Source: Whitmania pigra (taxonomy: Eukaryota > Annelida > Clitellata > Hirudinida > Haemopidae). Taken from it: a stretch of 64,000 nucleotides of DNA. Under the pieces are notes generated by a model. The model made no database searches and was not told the origin of the DNA. It saw only the letters and a list, made by a program, of their open reading frames with translations. This document shows positions 33,908 to 51,780 of this stretch, piece after piece. The position numbers and the translations under genes are program-made. The first letter of the stretch is position 1. Each line of letters opens with the position of its first letter. The stretch spans positions 212,001 to 276,000 of the forward strand of contig JAJTWR010000040.1 in assembly GCA_021613335.1 (NCBI GenBank). Direction: 5' to 3'.

Positions 33908-36229
33908 GATTAATTATACGTTGAATGTGTTTAATTAATTATGCAAAATAATGAGTTGATTTTTGAATTTTGATTGTTGTATTCAATTACCTTCTTCAAT
34001 GATATTATTGTTCTTATAAAGATTGTGTATATTGCTCAAAAATTACTACGATAAAAAATAAATTAAATTGATGTATTAAAAAATTTAATTTTTAATTTTT
34101 TACATTATTTATTTATATTTCTCTTTCGTAGTTCACTTTAATTAATAATTTATATATTATCAATTTTTACAAAATTTAGTCAATTTTGTAGTATAACGCT
34201 TGCTGATTGTAAAGCCTTACTCGATGTATTCAATTTATTATTTAAAAACTAATTAAATTAACTTCTAATCTATGAAGACAAAATATCCTTCCAACAGATC
34301 AGTAAACTTCCTCTAATTCTGATTCTTCGATGTCAATTTGGAATCCTTTCGTCAACATCTCATCGATTCCTCCTTCACACCTTTTTAAACGACAACATTT
34401 CCATAAAGCTAACATTAATAAGAAGAATCTCAGACATCTTGCCAAGAGTTACAACTCATCAAACAGTTGATTGGAGTCGAATTCTCAGAATATAAATGGT
34501 CTTGAAATCATGGTTTGGAACTAGAATCTCACATTTAATCATTTGTTGGGTAAGTAACAGTTTGTCATATCGTTGGCTTTGTTAAGGAACACTCCTAACT
34601 TATCTTGACATCTGTTGTGATAGGTTTAAAGTGTTTGTCCAAAACATTATTGATAATCATTCTTTTAGAGATAATATCTAATCTTTGAGTTTATCAAAGC
34701 AGTCGCTTTTGTCGCGCGTTGTCTAGCGGTTGATTAGCCAAAACATCAAAGGGTGGTTAAGTGCTGCCTCTTCAAGTGAGAGCAAATACAGTCACTTTCA
34801 GGTATTTTGATTGAAGCTCTTTGTGGTCTAGTGATTAATACAAGAGTTATAAGTTTATTAATATTTGAAACAAATTCATTGGTAACTTGTCATCATCGCA
34901 ATGACAAATTATGCTAATCAATGTTCATTCATTAACTATTACCTACATAGCTGTGCAATACTTCTTTCGAGTGCCTTGCAATGCTATCATAATCATAATT
35001 ACCTACTGTTAAGCAGTAAACATTGCATCCATTGCAGTCACTCCTTAACAATAGATCATATCGACAAGGACAACTTCGCTTAAACGAGTGAGATTACGAC
35101 GCACTTTTCGTTCTAAATTCTTCCACCAACAACAGCTACGACAACCACAAAATAAACAACACAGCAGTTTGTTTTGAAGCAGTTTTAGGTTGTAAGATAA
35201 TCAAGGCAAGAACTTGTAATGGACCGATGCAGCAAGCAACTCAAGTATTTTTGCAGCCATCACCTTTTTCAAAAGGGGCGATAAAAGATAGTCGTGTTTT
35301 CTAATTACGAACAAATTCTCCGAGCTTTGGTAATAAACAAAATAATGCAGAAACAATTTTTGTAGCAAATGCTAAAACGAATGCACGAATATGTTAACTT
35401 TTGGAAAGCTTCTGAGAAGATAAATATTATGTCTTTGCAATTTGTGCTTCATCTACATACCGAGATTAATTCGTAAAATCAATGTATATCAATATAACTT
35501 AATAGCACAACTAGCAGAATATTTAGTCGTCGGTTAGTGAGTTCAAAGCAGACGACAGTTTCAATGCGTTAAAAATACGCGCGAAAATATATAAGCGTTA
35601 AGATCAGTTCAGAATGAGATGACAATTCGAACGATCTTTACGAAGTCAAATGTTATAAATGTCAGCAAACCACTTGAAAGCTGGTACGGCAATTAGGAGA
35701 ATTTAATGTCAAAATTTTCTTTTTTTTAAATATCTCGTAATGCGACTTTAACTAAAATTTCAATCTATCCTTAATTCGTGGCACAAAATTTCTGTTCACA
35801 ATATATTTTTTAAATAACCATGCCTCGATTAATGACAAATCAAAGCAAATGTATAAAACTAAAATGACATCCATAAAAATAAAATCCAAGCACATTCCAA
35901 ACCCACAGATCGAAGCCAAAGTTTGTGTAGCTGTTATGAATTTGAAAATATTGACAAAAACCAAAACGTATCTTAGCCAATGAAGTCCACAATACGAAGC
36001 TTTGATAAGCACGGCGTCTCAAATTCTCAAATAAAATTAATAATTTACAATCATATCACTTAAGAATTGATTAAAGAGAAACATAAAAAAAAAGCCATTC
36101 CTTCCTGAATTATTCAAAATAGACACTTGATGAAATTCGTAACTTAGACTTCAAGTATTTTCAGAAGTAATCCACCAACAAAGAATTGAGACAAAACAAA
36201 ATAATCCCACCCCACTGCACACGTTGGTC
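33908..36229. other. Intergenic, no supported gene
   Basis: About 2.3 kb. TATATAAG at 35587-35594 is followed by TCAGTT about 20 bp later, a core-promoter-like pair, but no plus-strand gene follows. The 35752-36022 minus-strand frames are AT-skewed and probably 3' flank of the next gene. Confidence 0.45.
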
Positions 36230-41373
<5,144 letters not shown>

Positions 41374-43629
41374 GATCTCTTGCTTCAAGATTTCAAGTCT
41401 ACGAAGACGAGTTGATTTAAAATCTACTTTTAACTTCTCACAAGAAGCCTCAAAATGACAATCCAGAGGAAAATCTTTCTTTGAAAACTGCCCAGCTGAT
41501 CTTCAAATTATTCAACCGAAGATGATGCGAAACCGCAGCGCTGATCCTAACTTCAGCAAAACACAGACGACGCTTTCTTCGCAAGCAGAGGGAACCTCAG
41601 GACCAAAAGACTCAGAGATTGTGAATGAAAATCGAGAGAGGAAGAGACCAGGCCAGGCAGACAGAAGGGGCCTTTAGAGTTCTGTACACAACAAGTTGAA
41701 TCCTATTGGATGACTGACTTATAGAATAGGAGTACGGAATGTGTACGCGAACACCGAATAAGAGCCACAGCTTTCCTGGTTTTCAATGCATTGCTGTTGC
41801 TCTGCAGACTAAAATAGATGCGGAGAGATCATGGGTTTACATTGCGTGGGTAGAACAGTTGAAATAAACTGAATAAAGTGGGTTAATAAATGGGTAAATA
41901 CCGAGATGTTTGACAAATAAAAACCAGAATTTGGTTTTTTATCTGAGTTAACTTCTAGCATTTGTTTGCCTAAATTAATTCTTTACTTATTATTAATTAA
42001 TTGGGCCTTCCTAGCAGTCTGAGCACAGTAGTAAGAGCGTTTTATAACCAAAGGATAACACCAAATGCAAGAATGTCTATCTTAACGTAATTCTAACTAT
42101 GTAACTTATTTAAGAATGCTACCTTGCAATGTTACGATGCAACGTAACTGTAATGTAATGCAATGTTGTATTCATGATTCACTGCTTTTTTTTTTGTATT
42201 TTTATTAAATTCATCATATCTTGATTATCTTATCCTTGCTTAGCACCTGCTTTGCGAGCGTTTAGTCATCCGAGTTTGGTTTTCTATCACCTAACTCACC
42301 TGTACAGTGTACAATACAGACATTTTCAATCGATCGCAGTTTAGAGATGCGACTGTTACAACAACAGGATTTTATCCACTTTATGTCTTACTTTTGTTAT
42401 TTTTTTTTAAATTAAATTATTTCAAGACATGTCAATTTGTGATTCTTAAGTTCTTAAGATTCATGGTTGGAAGTAAGTTTCTAATCGTACAAAATTATGA
42501 TGGTGATGATGGTTATGGCGACGTTGACTCGGTCTTATGGTAATCCTTTTGAAATGAGATGATAAGATAATATTTCTCTGGGTCTCACCGCAATTACATA
42601 ATTTGCTGAGGCTCTGAAGAGTAATTATGCATTTATGAGCAGTAAGTAACAGTACAAAGGCATCGTTGTGATCCAGTAAAATTCAATAAAGTCCGGCAAA
42701 ATAATATAAGCATCAGGAAATCAAGCTTTCTTATTGAAATAAAATTTAAATTTAAAAAATAATGTGGTCGAGGATGGCATTTGACAAAAACTTTTTTAAC
42801 AAAAAACATTTATTTGACAATAAATAAATCACATGCTCGAGCTCTAAAATGCATTCCCAGCCAGTTGTTCAATCAAGCCTAGCTTCTCTTAAACCCATGC
42901 TCAAACACTTCATTATTAATTCGCCATCCTTTCGCTGATATCTCGTTCATGTTCAATCTCCGTCCACAAATAACACTGAGCAACAAAAAAAAAAAGTTTT
43001 TTTTAATAACTTTTTCGAAATAGTTTGTTTTATATTAACGTTTATATCCTGATTCCAGTGGTATTAGTCATTTCTATCTTGATCACCCAGCTTCACGCCA
43101 AAGTATTTATGAATGGCAAATTTTTATCAACGATGTAATATTTTGTGAATTTGTTGTGAATAATCTGCATACATAACAAAAACTGTTGGACTGTTAGGAC
43201 TCTGATGTCTGTCTGCCTTCATTTATGTATTAGTATTATATCCTTGAACTTAAAGTCACTGGATGAATTTTCAAATCAGAAATCAAAATATATAGTGTAC
43301 AATTAACTACTATTTTTACTGCAATATTAGAGTGCAATGTTATTCTATGTTCAAACATAGAAATAATTATTTGGTTTTAACTTATAACATAAATTTTTCA
43401 AATTTCGAAATGCTGTGTGCGTTAAGAGCTGCTGAACACAACTTTAGGTAGGATGCCAGCACTGTTAAATCACTTTTGTTTTATTAATTAACGCCCGTTA
43501 ACCAAATTTATATTTTATGAAATTAAAACAATATATTTCGGAAAACATCTGTCCAATCATAGCACCTAAAATAGCTATTACATGAATATTAATCAGCCCG
43601 GTGTCGTTCTAGATACGGGTTTGCAAATG
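41374..43629. other. Intergenic and upstream region of the 80-aa gene
   Basis: About 2.3 kb. 41400-41830 is GC-richer and probably contains the 5' untranslated exon and promoter of the 80-aa gene. The frame at 42307-42543 is unassigned. No RNA gene recognised. Confidence 0.45.
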
Positions 43630-44815
43630 TGCAACCCGGTTATGTCGCCTGCCAAAAAGTGTCGAGATAACCGAAAATTAAGTTGGCGGCTGTATATTAA
43701 CCTGTTGAAATTGAAGCTTGAAATTTCTTTATGTACATAATGTGGGTTATTAAATAAGAATGTACATGCACATGCACGTGTTTTTGGTGAATTTTGTTTT
43801 ACACAAATTGATATTTGATATTGATAACAGTATTATGTACATGTTTGTGAACAACAGAAGACATTTTTTGCATCCATCCATGTTAACAGCAACTAGCACT
43901 TTAATTCGGTCTTTCTACTTGCTTCCTACGTGACAAGCCTCACCTCGAAACGTCATAGACTTGCAAAGCACCCCAGTTTCATCAGCATTAAAAATGATCC
44001 GACTCTCATATATATAAAAAAATTATGAGCATTTGAGTGTTCAGCCACAAAACCACTGGCCTCTGTTAAAGCTCAGCGCTCTCTCCATAAATTGCTTTGA
44101 AAATAACGTTGTGGTTCTTTTTGAAACTTTCCAGCCACCCCCACCCCTGACTTGCTCTAAAATCATGGTGTCCTAGCATCAAGAATGCCCATTGGCAAAG
44201 GACCGCAAGGAAGTTTTGTTCGCGAATTTGTGAATCATTAAAGCACTGCATCGTCCACATCAGCCACTGTAAGTTATTTTCTTGCTGGATTTCTCATACA
44301 TTTGTATTATCATATCGGCCTTCTTTTTCTACCCTGAAGTGGTGTTCATTGAAATGCCATGCTGACGACTAAGGTCTGCCAGTTTTGTACCTTTTTCTGG
44401 CTGCAATATGATTTCATACTTTTTCTGCATTGTCTGATTGTCCAGTTTTTTCTTAACACCTCCTGACATTTTTAGAACGAAAAAAATAAACAGAATAGCG
44501 TGTTGCCCCTCAGACAAAATCAACAATAGTTTGACGAAATAAAAGAATCAACTTAACCGATGAGAAAATGCTACCACAACGTGGGAATTTGGTGGTTCCA
44601 CTTCAAAGTCGGCGATTAGTCAAGGGGTCGAGATAACAGATGTAATGTGGCGAATTTGAACTTCTTTTGTGCTCGAAATATTAGTTTTCGGCGACATAAC
44701 CGATGAGAAAATGGTAAGATAAAGAGGGAATTTGGCGGTTCCACTTCAAAAACATCGATATAATAGGGTTGGTGAGTTAACCGAGGTCGAGATAAGTGGG
44801 TTCCACTTTATCTCA
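43630..44815 (-). mobile_element. Tigger/pogo-like DNA transposon remnant
   Basis: The right end read on the minus strand gives AAGTGGAACCCACTTATCTC, GACCTCGGTTAACTC, the terminal-repeat pattern of Tigger/pogo elements. A subterminal duplication is visible (ACCGATGAGAAAATG...GGTTCCACTTCAAA at 44560-44630 and 44697-44755). Minus-strand coding remnants are KKKLDNQTMQKKYEIILQ, TKLADLSRQHGISMN (44470-44330, first CENP-B-like HTH) and FRASQGWGWLESFKKNHNV, FKAIYGESAEL (44160-44066, second HTH). The DDE catalytic domain is absent, so the copy is internally deleted. The left subterminal part (CGGTTATGTCGCC, GTGTCGAGATAACCGAAAA) recurs at 63157-63205. Confidence 0.8.
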
Positions 44816-45323
44816 GAATATAAATGTAATATCTATTTTGTAAAGTCATTGAATGAACCTCATGACTTCTTTCGTCATATTAGGCATGAAAATTACTCCA
44901 ACTAATAAACAACCATTGAATTGTTAACAAGCTTTAATAATTTTGGGAGAAACAAATAATTTACAGTAAATAAAATGAACCCTAAGGCTATTACTAACTG
45001 TGATCACAACGCCATTCCTAACCCTAACTTTACTATTACCCTTGACTTTACACTGTAAAGTTTACAGTAGTCCTAGTCATAGTCTTTAGACCTCTTTATG
45101 ATGGAGTTATTTGGAGCAACCAAGTCTTTTTTATGATGGACAAAAAATTAACTGATGACTTAGTTTTAAGGAACACTTTGCAGTCTGGTCATAATTTCTA
45201 ATTTTATCCGATTGCCAATCATGCATGCATGCATGTCAACTTAACAGATATGCTGGATGTTGGGAAGTGTTATTTTCAAATTTAGAAACCAAGAGAAATG
45301 GCAAGACTGCGACAATAAATAAT
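44816..45323. other. Intergenic
   Basis: About 500 bp between the transposon and the neuropeptide gene; CATGCATGCATGCATG palindrome at 45220-45235. Nothing else seen. Confidence 0.45.
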
Positions 45324-45329
45324 TTTATT
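45324..45329 (-). terminator. Polyadenylation signal AATAAA of the neuropeptide gene
   Basis: Minus-strand AATAAA about 85 bp after the stop codon. Confidence 0.55.
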
Positions 45330-45412
45330 CGAGTTAGAAATATCCTTAAGGACGAATTTTCTTTAATAAATTATTTCCGCCATTTTCGAATTTCGATTCG
45401 AGTGAGAAATCT

Positions 45413-46770
45413 TTATCCTATGCGTACAAATCCTGTTCTTCTTTTGCCTGCCTCGGCGATGTTCTGGTTGTGGAATCTTTCCTCTTTCGACTCCCCGAGA
45501 AAACTCGGAACGTCTGAGTAATCGAACCATCTTCCAATCCTTACGAATCCGTTCCTCCTTTTCCCCAGTTCAGATTCTGCCAAACGCTGTCTATTCCTTG
45601 AAGCAATTCTCGTTAATAAACCAATCTTACTTTCCTCGTCGAGTTCTTTGACAGCTTCTTCAAAGACCTTGTTCAGGGCAAGCATTTCAAGTCTCCTTGG
45701 TCTATCGATGGATTCGGGATGGTTTTCCATATCGGAGATGCTGGCAACGCTTGGAAACTCCTCCAGGGATTTTTTTGTCATTACGTCTCCATTAGGTAGA
45801 TCGAATTTCGTGGACGGGTTTGTTAGCGAACGAAGTGAACTTTTTGAAGACTTTCCTAGTTTTACGAAGACGGATTTCTTGTCTCTTGAATCGAGGCTGG
45901 TGGAAAGTGCTTCCTGATCATTATCCTTTCTTGATTTCACATCACCATCCGGAACGGAGTTGTACGATCTGCTGGTTCTGTAAGTATGCATATGGAATCA
46001 GTATTAAGGTTTAATAAATTATTTGTGAAATATTAAATTATATATCAATGCCAGGTTTAGTTAAAAAAAATATTAAGTGTTCTTTGATTGATTGATTGAT
46101 TATTTCTTAATTTTATTTCATTGCTTTTGATAGAATCTTTGAATACCAAAACGAAATAAATTTTCATGCAGAACTGTCATTTCGCAAAGACCTCTACGAG
46201 CGTTCGGTGCTTTCGAATCCTCTCAAATTGAGATACACGAACAGCGACGTTATTCGTATGTCCGACTCAAGCAATTTTTGGATCAATTTCTAATTGAAAT
46301 TTCGGATTTAATCGTTCAATGATGTAGTTCGTTTTTTCCGTATAAAATGGTAGAAAAATAATTTGCTAATAAAAGGGCTTTAGAAACTTTAAACTTTTTC
46401 CTGTATCTTAGGAATTATTACGATTTCTTCTCAAACTGGAGCCATCTATATTTTAGGATAACTTTCAAAATAGAACATGCCTGCAATTGCGATTATTATA
46501 ATTTAGATTACAATTACCTAATATTATTGTTATGTGTTTACATAGTTACTTAACTAAATGTTATTTGAACTTTCCGTACCTGTACATAACGTATGAGAAA
46601 CCCTGGTAGCAATCCAACAAGCAGAGTTGTAGTTGTCCAGACATCATGGTACTTTGGCACTGCCTCTGACATCTCCTGATGTCGCCAGATTCTTGGCAAT
46701 TTGTAAGTGTCGAATGGTGACTGATGAGGATAATCATTACTATTCTGAGGAAGAATGTCTTGTTCGCCAT
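45413..46770 (-). CDS. Neuropeptide precursor with FVRIamide-type peptides
   Basis: Two exons, 46770-46580 and 45977-45413; donor CAG|GTACGG, acceptor TTACAG, phase 2, 251 aa. Residues 1-24 are a signal peptide (FFLRIVMIILI). Mature residues 33-54 form CQRQCQ...LCLLDC, spacing C-x3-C-x11-C-x3-C, a likely disulphide-linked helical hairpin. Downstream are dibasic sites and Gly amidation donors: KKSVFVKLGK (SVFVKL-amide), GKRRNGFVRIGR (RNGFVRI-amide or NGFVRI-amide, single Arg exit) and a terminal GKRRTGFVRIG followed directly by the stop. FVRI-amides (S-Iamides) are known from molluscs and related animals as secreted transmitters acting on receptors. Between them lie acidic spacers with mono- and dibasic sites. 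An acceptor TTTTCAG 7 bases before the ATG implies a 5' untranslated exon. Confidence 0.82.
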
Positions 46771-47186
46771 TTCTGAAATTCTGAAAATATAAGCTTACCC
46801 AGGTAAAGCGTTTTAAAATGTAGTTGAATGAAAGTCAAATTTAAGTAAATGAAGTTAGTATTTGTTAGATTTAAATAAAAATATTAGAATATATTATTGA
46901 ATTAATTTCAAGAATCAAATATTTAAATTTACCAGCTATTGACTGGTAATTCTTCTTACACAATCCTTGCAACTTTAGTTGTAAAATTTGCAATGAACTG
47001 AAACAAAGTTAGAAAATGTTAGACATCACCTAACAAACCAGCAAGAAATTGTTTATTATTTCGAAAATTCTCCAAACATTATTACATACAAGACAAAAAT
47101 TACAAATCTATCTTTATTTATAATAAAAGCTTCGAAAATATCGTGCCGTCACTAACTTATGATCGTCTCCTTCAACAGAGATGAGC

Positions 47187-47196
47187 CATTTATATA
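47187..47196 (-). promoter_or_regulatory. TATA box, candidate promoter of the neuropeptide gene
   Basis: Minus-strand GGTATATAAATGG, 417 bp upstream of the start codon. A start site about 30 bp downstream plus a spliced 5' exon ending before the acceptor at 46788-46778 would fit. No experimental support. Confidence 0.4.
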
Positions 47197-47199
47197 CCG

Positions 47200-48843
47200 C
47201 GTAACTTGCAGGTCATGAAATTATAACGAACTGCGATAAGCTAAATCCTCTTTTCCCCAATCAAACAATTATTCAAATATTCTGGATAAATTGTACTTGA
47301 TTCCACAAACCGTCAGTTCCAATAAATCTTACTGACCATGGAGGTCACCAGTGGATGAAATTGGAACTCGCCTGGATACCTACTGATGAAACGCAGGTAT
47401 GAGCGCTCATTTTCCACTACTTCCCCGATGAGAGATGCAGAATAATGAGAGAAAAGTTTCATTTCAAAATGCATCTTTTTTGTTCAGATATGACCATGGA
47501 CATCAAGAAGGGACGAGTGGGATATCTGAAGAACCAGGCTAGGTGTGGGTTACCAGAATATCTCCGATTTTGTACTATTGAATCTGTTAAAGCGAGGCCT
47601 TAACTTTTGGTTGATGTTGATCGGATACATAATGTAATATGTAATGTATAGGAAGGTCTTGAAAAAATTTAAATTGAAAAAAATCATTATACTGATTTTA
47701 CATTCATTAACATATTTCGTAAAATCATTATGGATGATCTCCAAAATCTCTTCATAACGTACAAAATTTACTTATCCTGTTTAACGGCGTCACAAGCTCT
47801 TAAATGGCACGCCGCATTGCGTTAACTTATCCACTCCCCTTTTCCAAGCCTATCGTCGTTTTATTTCCCAATTCCATAAAATGGTGCAGTTTTCACAGAC
47901 CATTTGGCTTATTTAATCACTGTAGTTGGTAAGTTCATCAAATCACCTTTTATTAGATATTATATATCTGGCTTAGATTTTTAGACAGAGTAATTACAAA
48001 AATAAATTTCATTTGATATTGTCGTAAAAATAGTTTGTCAATTTGGATGAAGAGAAGCTAAGAAGATTGAGGTCAATCATGTTTAGTTCCCGGTATGCAT
48101 GCCTCTGCCAGAAGTATCAGCATGTGCACACACATTGGCTTTCCATCGCAGTTTATGAATCGATGATTTGTAGCTGGGTGTCTATAACTCGTCTATAATA
48201 GAATTATTTAAAAAATTATTCAAATCGTTGAATATTAGAGCACAAATCAAGCCAAAATTGATTTTTCGAATCCACTTCTAGAAATTTGATCTGTCCACGC
48301 ATTAATATTTCACTTCAAACTTATCTTTTATTTTATTTTCTTGACCAAATGTTGACTCGATAAAATATTTACGGCATTAGCACGGCCACGATAGCAAAAT
48401 AAAATTGCATTTTTCGAACGTTGGGTGCATTCGCTTATTGCAATTTGACATTTCTCTTTTGTCTGCGATCTCTTTCATGCTTTTTCACTTTTTGGCCGTA
48501 AATATAATCATTAATTGCAAAACAAAATGACAAGAGGATTTTTTAAGTTAATTAATTTTGGTTTTTCATAAAGTTTAATCGTAATAAATATAAACAGCGA
48601 TCACACAAATTTGTTAAAGATGCGAGCACAAAAGTTTGCGGCATCAATATTTCCGAATGGTGTTGATGAGATGTTAATTCACTAAAAGGGTTTGTTTGTG
48701 CCACTTTGAATAATTTATGGCTCGCTTCCATGAAATTCAACGCAGCGTTTTTAGTTATTTCAGTTGCCTTTGTCATTCTTTTTACAAGTCTTTTGGAGAA
48801 AAAAGATTGTCTTTTCATTCTTTATGAACTAGTACATATAAAT
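47200..48843. other. Intergenic, with two short coding-like plus-strand segments
   Basis: 47312-47399 reads PINLTDHGGHQWMKLELAWI, PTDETQ between an acceptor-like CAG and a donor-like CAG|GTATGA. 47491-47604 reads MTMDIKKGRVGYLKNQARCG, LPEYLRFCTIESVKARP and stop after an acceptor-like GTTCAG. The two do not join in phase, so no gene is claimed. The rest is AT-rich with no supported gene. Confidence 0.3.
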
Positions 48844-50709
48844 CAGTGGCGTAACTATGGGCCCGCAGGCAGAGGCGTAGCCAGGGAGAACAGCAGACGG
48901 CCCTAAGACCATTTCCCAAAATTGGGGCCTTTTTAAGGTTAGCAAGATACAATTAATTACAACTTTATCATGTTACGAATCACAATTGATTTACTAATTG
49001 AGCTTTTTCTTAAAAAATTCCGTTTATTTAATGACAGAACAAGTTGTCTGATCTTTTAAAAGCAGAAAGAAAAGAAATAATGGCGTGCGAGTTGGAGAAG
49101 AGGGTTGCCTGCGAACGGCGGTGAAAGCAACAATCTTTTGCAACTATTAACACCTTTAGTCCTTTCACATCCTATTCGGAAACATAGTGCACTCAAAAAT
49201 CATACAAATAAGATGATCCTATAACGTATCATAGATGCTTTGTTTTGAGAAAAACAGTGATTGACACTATGTGATTATCAAGAGCGTCATGATTTAGAAT
49301 TGCCAACAATCAAATAAAGGCAATTTCTTGGAATTTATTAAACTGTTGGCTAAAAATATTATATTATTAAAAAAACATCTATTAATGAGTGATCGAATTG
49401 CAACATATTCAGTCCAGGCACACAAAGTGATCTGACACAAACCATATCACCAGGGATTCTATCAAAATTGTGGCTAAGTGATTGTTGGCCACAATCGACA
49501 GGTACGATGCAAATATATGGAGTCGTTTGCATTGAAATTCTAAAAAGACTTTGCGGTACTAGATGAGATTCAGGATTAGATGCAGTAATTAAGAATTTAC
49601 CAGCATTAATAGTGGCTCCGCAAAAAATTAAGGATGGTGAAACAAAAGGCTGCACTACTAACTTAATGGTTGCAGATGTTACACAGTTGGCAGAGCACGG
49701 GCATTCTTATAACACTTAATACATATGAATAGTTTTTCTAATATTTAAAAAAAAGAGCTAGAGAAGGCTTTCAATTTTTCCATATATTTTCAGAAAAATA
49801 CTATTGAATTTGTAGGTGCTTCTCATTTAATTCAGCAATTTGAAAATGATATGAAAACTTGCGAAATGAGTTTGAAAACGAGTTTAATAAATTGGGGGTG
49901 AAGCAAAAATGTGATATTAGTCCTGACTGTACGCCACATAGAAATAGGAAAAGAAATAATCCATGGGAAAATTACAGACGATGAGGCTGTTAAAATTAAT
50001 TTAGGCGTTAAGTATAACTTATACTGTATAAGTTATACATTACTATAAATAAAATTATTTTTGCCACCTTTTCATTGGCAAGTGTTTTTATTTGAAATAT
50101 GTACTACACGGATAACTATAATGAATTTAACTAATTTTTTTTTTGTGAATGCTCGCAACCCTTCGTTGTTTAAACCGGGCTACTCCTTTGTCTATAGGGT
50201 CTGCAATGGCGGGGGCCCAGCAGGGCCTCCGAGAGAAAAAAAAGTGCTGGTTCGAGATTTTTTCTGTGCCCCTTTCCACTACCTGTCATGCCTAGATGAT
50301 TCAATCGCACTAAATGAATTTATTTATTACATTTAATACTAAATGTATATGTTCTCAATCAAGAATCGGGAGTCTTTTTAAAAGCTATTACAGATAATAT
50401 TAAGATCTACAAAATGGGAAAATACCCTCACCAGATTAATGTGGATGAACAGAACTTCCATAAAAGTACTAGAGAGTATAAAGTTGAACAACTGAATTGC
50501 CAATTAACTTGCACAATTCATTTTGATATGGAATAGTTTGAATGTGAAAATTGAGAGAGAATGAATTAATACAAGTTAAGGTAAGTTCCTGGCAGCTTTC
50601 AAAGCCACATGGTTTAATAATTTGGGCCATACATATATGACAGTTTCAAGAAGGCAACATTATACAGAAAATATTTAAAGAAAACTAATAAAATAGATTA
50701 TTATTATGA

Positions 50710-50900
50710 TTAATTATTATTGTCAAAGTCTGAAATATCAGACTCAATACTGAGCCTAGTCAAGTTGTTCAGGCAATCCTGATCCATGGTGGACCTGAGG
50801 TAATTTTTGATGAACTTAAGCTTGCTGGAGCTCCTTTCTGCTGATGCTACTACGGCTGGAAGGTTGTAAGGGACATCCTCAAACTGACAGTGAAGTTGTG
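50710..50900 (-). pseudogene. hAT transposase C-terminal dimerisation region
   Basis: The minus strand reads FEDVPYNLPAVVASAERSSS, KLKFIKNYLRSTMDQDCLNN, LTRLSIESDISDFDNNN and a stop at 50710. The pattern LPvt.asaERsFSkLk.iKnyLRStM.q.RL..L..LsIe is the hAT C-terminal dimerisation domain of the zinc-finger MYM/TTF-type transposases. The upstream catalytic part is not found in frame. Confidence 0.88.
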
Positions 50901-51418
50901 AAATATACTTTCTAATTCAAAGCAGGCGTAATTGCCCATTTAAATATTGAGTTCTAATGTTCATGTAAATTTCTGGGCCCCGGTGATGCGCACCGGCTGA
51001 ACCCCCACTCGTGGGGCCCAGAGTTGAAACCGGAAAAAAGTGAAATTCGCTTACGCTTTAATTTTTTTTTTATTTATATTCTGCGCTGACCACATCAAAT
51101 TTATAAGTTTAATTTTTAACGGCAACGTTAAAATCAACAAATTTCTAGTAAATTTATGTTATGGTGTGATATTACAAAGTTGCAACGATTTTAATTAGCG
51201 TAGTTTAGTGATAATGGTTGAAAAAGAAATTGTAAGTCAGGAAATGTCTTTCTGTTAACATTCATTTGCAACTTCAAGTAAAGAAGACACGTGAATCCAA
51301 AACCAGTGCCTAGGCTGACATTTTGAGTGATAGTCAAGTCCTGAAGGAACCCATTTTGATTTTCTTGCATTTAAACTTTACAATATTGCAAATATTCAAA
51401 CTTCAACATCTGGTATAC

Positions 51419-51780
51419 GGTGACCCGTCATAACAGCCCGGCGACAAAATAGCCCCGTCAATGTATTTAACAAAATTTTGTGAGTTGAATACAATAGCCG
51501 ATAACTGGTTCCAAATTTAATTCGAAATTAGGGGTTTGAAGATTTATCGTCTAAAATATTATTAGGATTCCGGCTACTTCCTCACTTTACATGAACTTTT
51601 CAAGTTGGTATTTAATATGAATTATTCTCACATTATCATCACGTCATGTGGACATGTAACAAATCCACAGAGAACCAATTCTACCGCTATTTTGGCCTGG
51701 CCTATTTTGTCACTGGGCTATATTGTCGGGGCTGTTTTGACGGGGCTATTTTGTCGCCGGGCTGTTATGACGGGGTGCCC
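51419..51780. mobile_element. 362-bp MITE with perfect 8-bp target duplication
   Basis: TGGTATAC occurs directly before (51411-51418) and after (51781-51788) the element. Ends are inverted: left GGTGACCCGTCATAACAGCC; right, on the minus strand, GGGCACCCCGTCATAACAGC. Both continue CCGGCGACAAAATAGCCCCG for about 42 bp in all. The right arm carries two further imperfect copies of the CCGGGCTNTTNTGACGGGGC module. No coding capacity; the 8-bp duplication points to mobilisation by a hAT-type transposase. It is inserted into the older hAT copy. Confidence 0.93.

Noticed and set aside
34714..34870. tRNA-like words GTTGTCTAGCGGTT and GTGGTCTAGTGATTAA
   Set aside because: They resemble A boxes, but no B box (GGTTCRANYCC) or acceptor-stem pairing follows; at most old tRNA-derived SINE scraps.
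35587..35612. TATATAAG plus TCAGTT as a promoter
   Set aside because: The spacing is only roughly right and no plus-strand gene follows, so it is not called as a feature of its own.
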